Shown here: positions 37,086 to 50,130 of the stretch, one piece after another
How the letters are laid out: every line of letters starts with the position of its first letter
How positions within the stretch are numbered: the stretch's first letter is position 1
Assembly: GCA_023079485.1 (NCBI GenBank)
Contig: CM041108.1
Span: forward strand, 1,116,001-1,180,000
Direction: 5' to 3'
Source: Archilochus colubris
Lineage: Eukaryota > Chordata > Aves > Apodiformes > Trochilidae
Length of the DNA: 64,000 nt
The notes under the pieces: model-generated
What the model was told of the DNA's origin: nothing
Seen by the model: only the letters and a program-made list of their open reading frames with translations
Databases searched by the model: none
Translations under genes and position numbers: made by a program

Positions 37086-40032
37086 TATCTAATGGGGTGG
37101 CTGTCATCTAAGCAAGATACATTTGACCCATTTCAATTTGTTTCCCTTTTAATCTGCTATCTGTTTTCCTGGATCTTTTTTTAATAAAAACATAAAGAAG
37201 AAGTGGGTGAAAGAGACCAAAGGGGGAGAGAACAGACGCGTTAGAGATCTGGAGTTTATCATAAGGCAAAGTAACTTGAAAATCAAGGCTGTTAAAAGTG
37301 CAGAAAGCAATAAAAAGAAAATACCATTTGGAGAGTGTTTCAAGGGACGAGTGACTTGTCAATGAAAGGTTGCTCTGTTCGACTGCTTCTTAATAGCTTC
37401 TTGCAGGGAATCTGCAGCTCCTGCAGGAGCAGAGGCTGCGGGTGCTTTTGCAGCCTCTCTGGTGGGGAAAGGAGTGGGGAGGTTGGGGTGCAGCAGCAGC
37501 AATGCTGGGATGGGGAAAATCCAACAACGAGAGGGAAAGGAGATGGATTGAAACCTCAAACCACAATAAGGCTTTCGAACTCACCCTAATATTGAAGTCC
37601 TGTGATATACTGGGGAGGCTGGATGCTCTGCTGGGGGCTGTAGGCAGATCTGTGCCCAGTTCAGTCCCATCCAGTTTCAGCCACTCTTCCTTCCCTCACC
37701 CTGAGCATCCTTCCTACAGCACAGATTCAAAGCTCAGCTCTCTGTCTGGTCACATCTTAGTGCCTAGAGAGAAACCAGCTGGGGCTCTGGGATGGAGTCT
37801 CTGCTGTTTGGGGGGAAAACAGCTTGTTTGGGGAAGCTGGCTGTGCCTTTTCTTCAAATATCTCTGCTTGAACACCCTCTCTGCTGTCTCTGCCATAGTT
37901 GAAACTGGGTTCAGGGAAGGTTTCCTGCCAGGAAAATGCTCTGTTAGAGTGTGGCACTGAAACATGGTGACTTATTCATGCCACCCATTAGCAGCCCAGT
38001 GAGGCAGTTGCTGCCTCAGAATTGCTTGGATTTATGGGGACACTTAATCTGGATCTTGCAAGTGACTTTTACATCTGTAGCAGCAGAGGCAGAGCATGAA
38101 TCTTCCTCAGTCTCAAGGATAAATGGGAGCCAGCCCCTCAGCACTGTGAAAGTGACCTTTCTACTCTACCAGGTGCTTCTGGAGAAGCTCAGACTTTCCA
38201 CAGTCTCCTGGCCTGGTGGTGGAAGGGATCTGTCCTTTGGGACCAGATGTTTAAGGTGTTCCTTGCTTCAGCTCAAGCAGTGCTGGCTCTGCTCTACCTC
38301 AACAGCCCCTAGAAAACACGAGCAGCACCGTGAGCATCCCAGCATCTCCTCACACTTTATCTTCCAAAACTTTGCATCAATCTGGGAACAAGACTGCTGC
38401 AAAGCTTTCCTTGAAGCTATGGGATCCCTGGCACCAAAATCCCTTGGGACCCACTGTAGCAGTGTCCTTGTTCTTAGCTGATCTCCAAAGCTCCATGTGG
38501 GATGTGGTGCAGCATTGCTGGGTGCTGTCCCTCTGGGGCTTGGCAGCTCTTACCTTGAGCACTGTCATCCTGGCTCCCCAGAACAACACAATCCCGACTG
38601 ATTCAGGAAGAGGCTGTGCTGAGATTCTTGTCCTTTATCTGACAAAGGCATTTGAGAAAGAAAGAGGGGAGTGGATGGAGCGAGCTCCTGAGAACTTGTT
38701 ATGGGTGTAGTGTTATCAGCAGAGGTCTCAGTGATATTTGTGAGGCTCTGTGTGTCTGTTAGCTAAACAAGGCAGGGATGTAAGCAAAACCCAAGGAAAA
38801 AACAGCAAACAAGCTCTCTTTCTTTTTTTTTTTTTTTCCTAGTGTCAAGGGAAGACTTGGCAGGGGTTAGGTCAGCTGGAAAATGGGGCGAAATACAGGA
38901 GAGGCAAGTGCTGCTGTGAGCCACATCCCTGCTGGTGAACTCCATCGTGTACATGCACAAGGATGGTGCTGATGGAAGGGTCTTTTGTGCCCTGCAGTGT
39001 GGGGAAATGCCTCCCCATCTCACCACTGCCCTCTGCCAGCCTGGGAGAGGGGGAGCAGAGCTTCTCCAGTTGTCTGCAGCACTTGCAGTGCAGCCCAAAC
39101 ATTCCACTGATGCTAAATCTGATAGAAATCCTGGGAGTTTTAATGGTAGCTGTGGTGTTGTAGCAGTTAGTGGTCTAAAGGTATAATTTTATTTATTGAT
39201 TTTTGTAGCAGTTCCCTCTGGAAATCTATTGCTCTGTGGGCTTAAATGACTACGAAGCTTCCTTGCTCCCCAAGAAACAGCATTAGATAAGCTGGGAGCT
39301 GTTTTTCCAGCTTCTCAAAGGATCAACCAAAGCCATTGCAGCCATACCTGTGTTGCTGACAGCCAGGACTGCTGTGAAAATGCCTCTCAAGCCAGGAGAA
39401 GCAAATCCACTGTGTGACTGCAAGCAGAAACCTGGCTTGTCTCGAGTCCCTCAAACTACAGCCAGGCTGGGGGGTGGGAGCTGAGGAAGGTTGTTAGGAA
39501 GATGAAACCTTTCTGCTGTTACACAGCCTGTGGCTTTGGTGTGCTAGGAAAGAGCTCTAAGAAATAGTCTTGAAGCTCTGCTCCCCACTGGTGTCCCTGG
39601 GTGTCACATAAGGTCCCCAGCCTGGCAGGTGAAGCTCCTTTCTTACAGGAGCAGGGCAAGGCAGAACCATTTCACAGCTGTACTGACAAATCAGAAGAAA
39701 TTCTGTGTTTCAGCCAAGCAAATGAACCAGGTCCCATTTCTCAAAGAAGCTGGGACTTGGTTGGATTTGACTGAAAGGTTCTGCAAAGTACCCAGCAAAG
39801 CATCCTGCTTTGTTTGGGCTGCCTTTGGTTTTCTTTAAACCTTTCAAAAAATCCATTCTTACCCTAAGGAAATGGTGAAATACTGCTGTAAAGTATCCAG
39901 CTGGAGGCTGCAAATCCTGCTCTTCTTCCCAAGCTCTTTGCTGTGTCTGGCTGAGCCCTGCCATCTGTATTCACTAAATGAAACCCAAGCCCATCAACAG
40001 CCTTCAGGTTCAGGCTGATGAAGACAGAAGAA

Positions 40033-40086
40033 GCAGGAATGGAAGGAACAGGAATGGAAGGAGCAGGAATGGAAGGAACAGGAATG
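40033..40086 (+). repeat. 15-bp minisatellite, about 3.5 copies
   Basis: Units ggaatggaaggaaca, ggaatggaaggagca, ggaatggaaggaaca and a partial fourth, starting at 40036, with one varying base. Confidence 0.94.
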
Positions 40087-43000
40087 CTCCAAACCCTGAA
40101 GGATCAGGGAGGAGCATTTTGAGGGGGTGGCTGGGAGTGAAATTCCCTTTGGCCAGGCAGGCAGCAGGATGGACACTGAGCATCCAAACCTGGCCAGTCA
40201 TGGGCCCTGTCTGTACCAGTCCTTTTATGCCCAGGATTGGCTCCCAGAGGTGTTTACTCAATCTATAAGTGTATTAATGAGGATAATCTTAAGATGCATC
40301 CAGAGATACGATTGAGATGACTGTTGTTTTGGGGGTTTTTTTTCCCTCTTTAACAAAGGTTTCCTACAGATGAGGCAAAGAGAAAGGAAGTGAAATATTT
40401 GGTGACTAATGATCCTCATCAATATTCATGAGAGGCAGTATGCATTCTGAGATTTAAACCAAAGGAAGAATGAGGAAAGGAACTGACTTTTTCAGAAGCT
40501 AAAGAAATATTTAGGTTGACCTGGAGATAAGTATGCCAGGTCTTTGTTGCTAGCAGCTCAGGCCAGCATTCGATTGAGAACTTTTCAAAGAGGAGCAGGG
40601 AAGTTGCAGGGAAGGTTTCTGGAGATGGAGTGGCAGGGGGTTGGCTCCTGAGGCAACACAAGTCTTCAGCCCAGGGTGAAATTCATGTTGTGCTTTACAA
40701 ATGGGGAGGCAAGCAGCCCCTACCCCAGGAACCCACATCCTGCCTCTGATCTTTCATTACATGAGGAGGGGAAGAGAAGGAAAACTTCTGCAGAGAAAAT
40801 ACATGAGATGGGGCCTTGGCAGAAGGAGGTTGCTCTGGGTGTGCTCCAGCGATAGCAGAGGGTGGAAAGATCACCAGGACTTTAATATTCAGATTTATTT
40901 ACAGCAAGAGTGACTCAGCCCTGGCAGAAAGGCTTTCCCCCAGCTCTCTGCATTTCCCCTCTTTTAAATCTTTTTCTTTTCCTTTTCTGCCAGTTGCCCT
41001 TGACTTCCTCCACTTCCCTCTTGCTGCTTTTCTTGCCTTGCCACCCCTTCCCTTTCTGAGTGACAGCTCTCCCACCCCTGCCCAGCTCCTTTGCCCTTGA
41101 GACCATCTCTGATCTGTGCCCTGATAGAAGGGCTGAGGATTGACTTTGGCTTCAGCTTCATTAGGAGGCAGCCTCATTTGTCAGCTTGTTTGTTTCCATA
41201 GCTGCTTGGGGGATGGCTGGGGCTCCCAGCTCCAGCTTTATTCTGGAATTAACTCCTTTTTCAAGGCTTTGCAGGCAAGGTCGTTGCAGGTGGCCTTGCA
41301 CACCCCTCTCCTTCTCATTAATCGATGTCAGGGAGGTTTGCAGCAAGGTTGGAGCCAGTCAGGGGGAGACAGGAGACTTCTGCCAAGGCTCAGGGTGCTG
41401 GGAGAAGCTGGGGAAATCTGCAGCATTCCCAGCTGGAAGCAGAGGCTGGAACACTGAGGTCCTGTCTGCTTGGAGGGAGCTGGGAGGGGAGGTCTCAGTG
41501 GTGAGATCCTTGCAGGAGATTCTCTGGGTCTGGTTGCAGAATGGTTGCAAGTAATGAAGATTAATTTCTCTTGTCTCTTGCCATGGCCACCAATAACAGC
41601 TTCTGGTTTTAATCCAGTTGGTCAGATGAGGTTAATCAAATGAGTTTCCCAGGTTTGTTTTTGCGGTGGGTTTTTTTTTTTTCTTTCCTTCCTATTAGTT
41701 GGTGGATAAGGCATCAACAGGCACTCAGTCTTTGACCCCTTTAGGAATCACCTCCTCCTGCCATGTGTCCCCAGAGCAACTTCCCTGGAAGTTGTGGTTT
41801 GTGCCAGAGGGATTCAGGCTGCTTTTGGTGCTGCATGTCCTGGGTACCACCACACCCCCGGGAGGGAGCTTGAGGAAGATGCTCCTGGATGTTGCCAGAG
41901 GCACTTTCCTTCAGCGGATCCCCAGGTACTGGAGCATCAGTCATGGTGGGGCTGGGATGTGCAGGGCACCCAGAGCCTTGTGTGTGGTGCTGGGAATGCC
42001 CAGGGATTAGAGAGCAGGGTTGTAAGAGCTGAGAATAGAGGAGGTAAATTTATGTAGTCTGGAGGTGGCTCAAGGGGAGACACTACCAGAGTCTCTAAAT
42101 ACACACAGGGATAGAAACCAAGGGACGAAATCCTTCAGCAGAATTGAGGACAAGGAGCAGCACCTGAAGCAAAGGCAGGAGGAGTTTTTTCTGGGTCTGG
42201 AGTGGGAGGAGAAGAGCACTGGGCTGAGATGGGGTCCTCACCACCCTGTCCTCCCCATCCCCATCCAAAGCCCCACAAATCCAGGTCCTCTCTCTCCTCC
42301 CCAGCTCCGCTTCCTTTTCCAGCAGCTCCACCCCATTCCTTGCCTGCCAGCCCTTTCAGACAGCGTGGAGCAGCCTCAGCATGCCTTAGGAGGTTTAATA
42401 AAATAGATTGAGACACATTTGGGTTTATGGCTTGACAACTGGTTCCCCTTGGCCAGGAACATTTGCCTTCAGTGGGTGACAATGCTTTGAGCCTGTAGCC
42501 TTAGGCACTGGGGCTCATTGCTCCTCATCTCTCCAATAAATAGCACCCAGGCCCCAGGAGCTGTCTGCATACATCTTCCTTTCCTATAGGATAATTTCAT
42601 TTTCTCTTTGGGCCTCCTGCTCCTGAGATGGAAGAGATTACTGCAAACCTGCAGCCCACAACCACAGCCCTGGGTTTCAAACGTCATTAAGTTTCATTAT
42701 AACAAATAAACACTGCGATGACATTTATAAGTTACCAGAGAGCACAGAAACACAAATATGAGGCAGATAAACTGCATTTGATCCAAATAATTACTGCAGG
42801 CAATATCAAGCTTAGGCTGAGCTGGCAGCTGGGTGCTGAGTAATTTATAGGAGTCTGGAAGGTGCTGTGTTGCACATTGCTGCTTCAAAAATATGGTGAT
42901 GGTTCTGTGTGTCTCTAAAGCCTTAAACAGGTTATGTTCCTGCCTGGCTGAGGGCAGGATGCTTTTCCTCAAGTCAACTAGAGGTGGGACTGGCTACATG

Positions 43001-46000
43001 GCTGTTACTGGTTTGGGGCCTTTTTCTCTCCCCATTCCTCAGATCTGAGGCTGAGGTAGGACCTCCCTTGGAGGCTTGCTGTGGCTGAAACTGTAAGAGA
43101 CTTTCTTTTTTGTCTTTTTTTTTATTCCCCTGGAGATTTCTACCCCCAGCTGTGGACTCAAGAGGGGGGAATCCTTGGAGAGAGATTAGGCCTGTAAGGA
43201 AGTGTATTATCATAATAATTAAGTTCCTCTAATTTGGACTCTCAGCTTTACTACCTGCTCTTAACCCTGGGGAAGGAATCTTCCACCAGCAAAACCAGAG
43301 AGAAAAGCATCTCCTCCCTCTTCCTCCCAAAAATCCTGAATGAAAAGGGGGGGTTGTTGCTGTGTCAGCTCTCATACAGCTTTTCCTCCCTGCTAGGGCC
43401 AGGGCTTTTTCTGCTCCTGGGTCTCACATCCTCCTCTAAGTGAAGCTTGTCACTGGATGGAAAGCTTCCCATGTCCTGCAGGCCTGGAGGCTCAGAGCCA
43501 GCTGAGTTTATTGATGAACATCTCTCATTACCTGCTAATTAACTCAGCAGGCAGGGATGTGCTGAGCTCCTCTTGGGCTGGGGTTTTGCACTGGGAAGTC
43601 ATTGACTCTGCTGTGGGGACCATTGAGAAGGAGCAGAATTGACACAAAACAACTAAGCCTGGGGTTTAAGTACTTTTGAGCCCCTTTTGGAAGCTTTCCC
43701 TTCCCCTCCAGCAGAGTCCTGGGATCTCTCAGCACCACTGAGACACAGCAGGTTCCCAGGGGCTTCTCTACAGGGTGTTCCTGGGCTGCTGGAGCAGTTT
43801 CAGGGCTGTAAAAATTGACTGGATTCACATTTCCTCTTGCTTATCCTGGCTCTTGGTTCTGCTGGGGGAATTCCCAGTCCAAAACCAGGAGCCAGAGGCA
43901 ATGGTGCAGGTCCCTGGCCTCCTCCAGGAGAAGTGAGCAATGGATTAATTAATTTTCTAGGCATTTCCCCAGCTCTCCGGGTGCTGTAGCAGCAGTGAGT
44001 TTCAGGGGAGAGGAGCTTTTATTAGTTCTTAATGTATGGATAGAGAAGTGCATGAGGTTTTTCAGGTAATGAGGATGGGCACTTGCATGAGATGTTTCCT
44101 GCTCAACTGATGCTCTGCTCCCTGTTTGTTCATCTTAGCATCTCTTACCTCCTCCTGTCTTTTCCCTGCCACTTTGTTTTTCATGTATTGCATCTGCTTA
44201 ATTTAAGGCAGTTCTCCAGAACAATCTCTTTTAACTCAAAATGTGAATCTGGTTGGTAAAAAAAGAAGAAAAAAAAGTGCACATATTTACAATCATTTCT
44301 GCTTGAGAACATCCAAACAAACAGTAATTACTGGAGAATCCACCTCATTCTCATTCCATTTCATCTGCAGACTTGATGATTCACACAGCACAACCCAAAG
44401 TGATCCCAGCTCACTCAGCACCAGGGAGTTGGAGCAAGGACCCCTCAGTGCCCCAGGAATGTCAGGAGCCCCTCCAGAACCAACAGGTCCATGTTTCCTC
44501 TCAGTTTTTCCAGGCCATAACAAGACTTCATCTCCCATTTTCCTGCCTCCATCCATGCAGTTTTGTTCCCCACAGAGGAAGTTCTGCTTTGGGCACTTTG
44601 CCTGGTGGTGGTTCAAGCACCTGCAAAGATGGGAACAAATTTGTGTAGGGAAATGGGGCTCTGCATGGATTCCCAAATCTCCATGGTGGGAGTTGTGTGG
44701 GGCTCCTTGCACTCAGATTTATTTTGAGCAGGATGCAAGTAGGTGATTAAAGTCTGGGTTATTTTCTGATAAGATGTGGCAGAACTGCAATTTGAGTTGC
44801 AGAAGGGAAGGGGGGCAAAATTAAAGCTTGTTTTCACCAGGAGTATGGCTGGAAGGTGGAAGAGGCGAGCAGAATTTTAGCATTAAATATCTGCTTTTTC
44901 TGTTCTGAAATGAATCCTCATTTTGATTTCTCTCTGACTCAAAGCGTGCAAAAACAGACTTTGAAAAACGAGGATGGAAGCAAAACACAGCCCGACCCAG
45001 GGTGAGCTCTTTGGTCTAATTTTCCACCCTGTAGACTGCACAACTTCCAGTCGCTACCCTTCCTGGGAGCTGAGCCAGGCTTTGAAATCTCCAAATCGTT
45101 TGTGAAATGGATTATTCATCCTTCTCCTTTTCCTACAGACGAGTGTCCTGTGTGCCCTCTAACTCAAAGATGAGCTGAGATTTATAGGACTATATTTCAG
45201 AAGAGCAGCCCTGAGCTGGGAACAAAGGGTGAGCTAAGGGGGTGTATCTGGATTTGAATATTCCTCAGGGCTGGGGGGGTCACTTGGGAGATTGCAGAAG
45301 GTCCCGGGAGACAAAATCCTGAAGGATTTTATCCAGGAGACTTTGTAGAGGGCAAAATGCTGCCCGCTGGTTTGAGGATCAGCTGTTCATTTGGAAGTAA
45401 AAGCTTCTTTTTCCTCCTCCTTTGATTAAATTTGGGTGTTCGTCCCAGGAACAGCCTCCTGCAGCTGAGGACCCACCAAGTGCTGTTTGTCAGCTACAAA
45501 TAGCATCAGAAAAACATCTGGAGTTGCCACGGAGCAAGCTGGCTTGGCTGGAGTCACCCAAGCATCACCTCCTCTTCTCCCACCTCCCTCTTGAGCCCCT
45601 GGGGCTGTGCCAGGACAGATCTGCCTTGACAGAAGAGCAAATGGCCATTTATTATTCTGGGGCAGGTTCCTCAGGAGCACTGATAACAGAACATTTGAGA
45701 TGCTGGCATTCTCCAGGGGGAGCTGGAGCCTCCAGGTGGATCAATTGGAGGAAATACTTTTCCTCTCTGCTCAGGAGACCCAAGCACCTCCTGTCTCCTT
45801 CAAGGGATGCTTCTCAGCACCAGGGCTTCCAGTGCCTTTTAAGTTGCTGGGGGTGCTGCTGCTCTCCCTTTCTGGCAAGGACAGGCACAGATCCTGTCCC
45901 CAGCATCCCCAGCAGCAGCTCAGGCTTTGGGATGAGGCCATAGTGTGTGCTGGCCCTGGTGGCAAAATGCCACCTCCTCCAGTTTGCTGCTTCTATCTCC

Positions 46001-46954
46001 AACCCAGGAAAAGTGCTGTGTGTCCCAAAGCTCATCTGGGTAATTTTTTGCCCAGCTCTGTCAGCTTGTCTAATAAAAGATAATGCTGCTGAGCCTGGGT
46101 TTATCTGGGCACCAGGTACACAGGGGGTTGTTAAAGGAGGAGGGCCAGGAGCCACGCAGTGAGTCTGAATATTCAGTGCCAGCCAGTCCCTAAGGTCACT
46201 GGAATGCTGCTTTTTGGTTTGATTCCTCAATGCAGTACATCAGTTTGGTTTCTTTTGGTGCAGTGACCAAGAGCAGGCATTTAATCTCTCCAGAGGTAAT
46301 TCTGGAAGTGGGTGCTGGGAGGAGGTTGCTAATAAATATCCCCCAGGAAGTGTACTCTTACACCTTCCCCATTGGCAGCTAATAACAGAGCAGACAATGA
46401 CATTTAAGCCCTTTCTGCATGGATGATCAAACTGCTCCCAGTGACTTTGAAAGCAGAGCTGGGATTTCGTGTGGGTATCAAAGCAGAAGCACCACTCGAT
46501 AGTTCAGATCTCTTGCCTGTGTGACTGGGAGACAAAAAGATTTCTAAAAAGGTCTAATATCTTATTCAAAATTCTTCTGTCTCCTGTCAGAAGCTCCTCA
46601 GTGGACACAGTGGGATGCTGATGTTTCTTCATTAAGCAGCCACAGGAAAATATCTGACACCGGGGGGGGGGATGGAGCTCAGAGCTGGTGCCTGCTCAGG
46701 AGTCAAAGGGTTGCACAGAAACACAAACTCTGCTTTTCTTGGGGTGCTCGATGCAGCCAGGATCCTTCTGGCTTTGTTTTTGCCCAAAATTGTCCTGGCT
46801 TCTTGCCATCCATAGCAGCCTGGAGCTGATGGAGACTGCCAGGCTTTGCTTCTTGGGATACTTCAAGGGGAAAAAGGGTCCCATCTCCTTCCATCTTTGT
46901 GGGCAAGCACGTTTCAAGCTCAGCTTTCTGCTTTACTCAAGGAGAGGGAACACC

Positions 46955-46990
46955 TCTGATGCCAGGTCACACAGCTAGCTGGCCAGGGAT
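46955..46990 (+). repeat. Possible MIR-like remnant
   Basis: The short stretch ccaggtcacacagctagctg resembles the 'aaggtcacacagctagtaagtgg' segment of MIR elements. Only about 30 bp matches, so it may be chance. Confidence 0.3.
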
Positions 46991-47979
46991 GTGCAGGGCT
47001 GCCCCTTCCTTTCCTTATGTATTTCCATGATTCATTCCTGTCGTGCTTTTTTTCTTTCAACTTGAATAATTCACCAGCATCAAGCCTACAGCAGCTGTGT
47101 GAGCCAGACTTGTGTAGTCTGACTAAAAAAGGCCAAACTGACATTTTTCTTCAAACAGATTTTTATTTTTTTTCCCCCAAGGATCAAAATAAAATACTGG
47201 AAAGCTTATGTAAAGGGGGAACTCAAGCTACCTTTCCTTTTTCTTCCATGAAACTGAAAGAAAGGGCCAGGAATGGCCCATCATGGCATGTTGGCTCATC
47301 CCCACCATCCCTTGGGGACAGCATCACTGGTGGGATTCATCTGCTCCTGGTCATGGAGCTGGGGGTTTTTTGCTCCTCTGAAGGTACAAACAAAGCTTTC
47401 TGGGGCAATCCTTGCTGAGGGCTCTTGGCTGCCCCTTTCCTTCATGCCCCAGAGGTTCTGTGCTCAGCAGGGCTGGGCTGGGCAGCATCTCTCCCTGGGA
47501 GGCAGGGCTGAGAAGTTGTGGTGCCTGCACAGTCCTTCCCTGCTGTCCCTCTGCTGACTGACAGCTCCAGAGAGCTTGGTAAATAATGTAAGGTTTTTTG
47601 TCTGCTTGCTTTCCCCAGGCACCTAAAAATCAATGCAGGAGCGTGTTGGGCCTCATGCAGGGAGCTCGTTGCCCTTGGCTTGGAGAAAAGGAATGAGCAC
47701 TGGGCACTGGGATGAGCACTGGGAATGGGGCCTTTTTGTCACAGGATGGAGAGCAGAGGTTGTATGGGGTGGGGTAGACATGAGCTCTGCTCTGTCAGGG
47801 AAGCTGAGGCACAAAGCCATCCCTGCCCACCCTTCCCAGTCCCCTCCATGGTGAGGATGAGGAGGTGGCTTCACCTCCAGGGCTGTGTAAGGAGAAGCCA
47901 ACCCTGAGCTGGGGCTGAAATGCCACGCCTTGGCATCAAGGACTGAAGAGGGACCTTCCGAGCTTGGCTTGTAGGCTGG

Positions 47980-48030
47980 GAATCAGGGAATCAGTTGGAA
48001 AAGACTTTTCAGATCATCCAGTCCAACCAT
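47980..48030 (-). mobile_element. Short CR1 3'-end remnant
   Basis: The stretch aatcagggaatcagttggaa followed by aagacttttcagatcatcca and gtccaacca is a degraded reverse-complement CR1 3' terminus. Only about 50 bp is recognisable; what follows on the right does not look like CR1. Confidence 0.7.
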
Positions 48031-50087
48031 TAGAATTGGGATTATTGGTTTGTCAAGTGGCAGCCTCTGGATCATCCTCCCCCCCTGTGTCCTGGGGAAG
48101 GAAGGATGAGGTCTCTGCATTGAGGGCCAAGGAAAACATCCCACCTCTCACAATCCCAAGGCCTTTCATTTTAGAACAGAGTCATATTTTTATGAGGAGC
48201 TTCCTAGTCCTCCTTGGACACTTCTCTCCCCTCCTCACAAAAAGGCCTAATTCTTTTTCAGAACACAATGGAAATTCTAAGCTCCACTTACATAAAAGGA
48301 GCCACAGTGTCTAATGAGTCGATGTTTCCTCTCTCAAGTCCCTGGCTCCTCACTGCAATGCTCAGGTAATGAAAATTTAACTATCTCCTGCTCCTGGTTG
48401 CCTCTTCTCTCCTTGCAGCCACTTGTCTGCAGGCAGGTTGGTTTTTCACCCAGGAGGCTGCAAGCTGAAATAATTCAGCCAAAAACCCATGCAAACAGAT
48501 TCCAGCCCCCAGAGAGCTCAGGAAAGCAGCCCCTGACTCAGGATTTGGGAATGGAAGGAGCTCCCAGGTCCTGCTGCCCCTTGGCACTGTCAGCCTGGAG
48601 CTGCCTCCCTCTGTTTTCTGGGGTGTAAAATGGGATTTTTGTGCCTTCCCACAAATGTGTGGACACTGGGGCTGCTCTGCAAAGGGATGCTGCTGATTTC
48701 CCTGGGAAATCACAAGCATGGGAGACCTTCAGCCTCTGTTTAAAGGAACGAGGCAGGGAGGCTGAAAAACTGGAGCCACAGGTGCAAAATCCATGAAGGA
48801 AAGAGAGTTCTAAAGTGGTTCTATCTTTTTTTTTTTTTTTTTTGCCTCTTTTAATTCTTACACTTTTATGACAAGCTTGTGGCTTCACAAGGCTCCTGCC
48901 TGTGAGTTTTTGAAGGCAGGGTTAGCAATGCTGCCTGCTCACCCCTCATGGTGGAGCCTTTGGTCTCCTTTTTATTTTGTCCCTGCCATTTAGGATTCCA
49001 AGAGCTGCAGGATGTGCTCCCTGCTTTTTGTTTTAGGTTTTTCTCCAGGATCAGGGAATGGGCCAGGAAGGTGCAAGGAGCTTCTCAGGGAGCAAAATAA
49101 AGGCAGTGACCAGGAAAAGATGAGGTTTCAAGGCACCTTCCCTGACACTGAAGGGCAGCTTGGGACTTCACCATCCTGCTGGAACCTGGCCTGGTTAGCA
49201 TCTCATTTGCATAGTGATTGGGTTCTTTATGGGTGAAAAAAAAGATCAACTTAGAATTCAGACTCAACATCTGCTTCTGCCTGGTGCATTTCCCCTCTCT
49301 GCTGGATGAAGAGCAGAAGAAGCTCCCAGAGATGCTGTCAGGGAGCCAAGGGTTATTTATTTATTTGAAAATCTGCCAAGTTTTTTATTCTTGGAAAGAG
49401 GAAAAACAGGGTGGAGGCACTTGTACACATTGCTGCATCTCCCTGGCATTTGGGATCTCTGGCACAGCCCAAAACTAGAAGCTGGGTTCCCTTTGTGTGG
49501 CAGGAAGGTGCTGTTGGAGGTGACAGAAGGTACCAACTGGTGGTTGGTTGGTTTTAGGTACCTTGCCTGGACTCTTGGTTGGGCTCATGTGGTCTGAACT
49601 CCAACCTCTGCAGGGATTTGGATTTGGGAAGCCAGGTTAGAGTTAAATCTGGATTTTTATGGCCAACATTCTACTTAGTGGAAGGGAACAGAATGGGAAA
49701 CTTCTGGTTGGCCATCGTCTGGCTGAAGGGGTTGTTTTAATTTGTTCTTGGAGCCAAACCACCCTGCTCTGAAACCAAAGCCCCGTTTTGTAGTCACGCA
49801 GTAAATATTCATGGGAAAAGTACCCAGCTGCTGGGGTTTGGCTTTCTTTTCTTGTAGCCAAAACTGTACAACCTGCATTTGTAGATCACCCTCTCCCAGT
49901 TTCCCCAGTTTCGGTTATTCTCTGTCAAGTATCTTATCTCCCTTAAAACTTTTCTGCAAATTACTTGTTCCTTTGACATTAAGACGTAAGCTGTAACGTG
50001 GCTGAGCCTCTGATCTTCCAAACCCAGTTAAACCCAGTAATCAGACTTTAAGCTGATTTGAAAGCTAGTTGAGCTTTGCCCTCAGTA

Positions 50088-50130
50088 CTTTTTTTCTTTT
50101 TTTTTTTTCTTTTTTTTTCCTCTTTTTTAT
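50088..50130 (+). repeat. Pyrimidine (T-rich) tract
   Basis: Long T runs with single C interruptions. It is not followed by an exon I can support. Confidence 0.92.

Noticed and set aside
44936..45004. AG ... GT bounded stretch that could be an exon
   Set aside because: The bounded sequence has no similarity to KIRREL3 and no sustained coding character; AG/GT pairs of this kind are common by chance.
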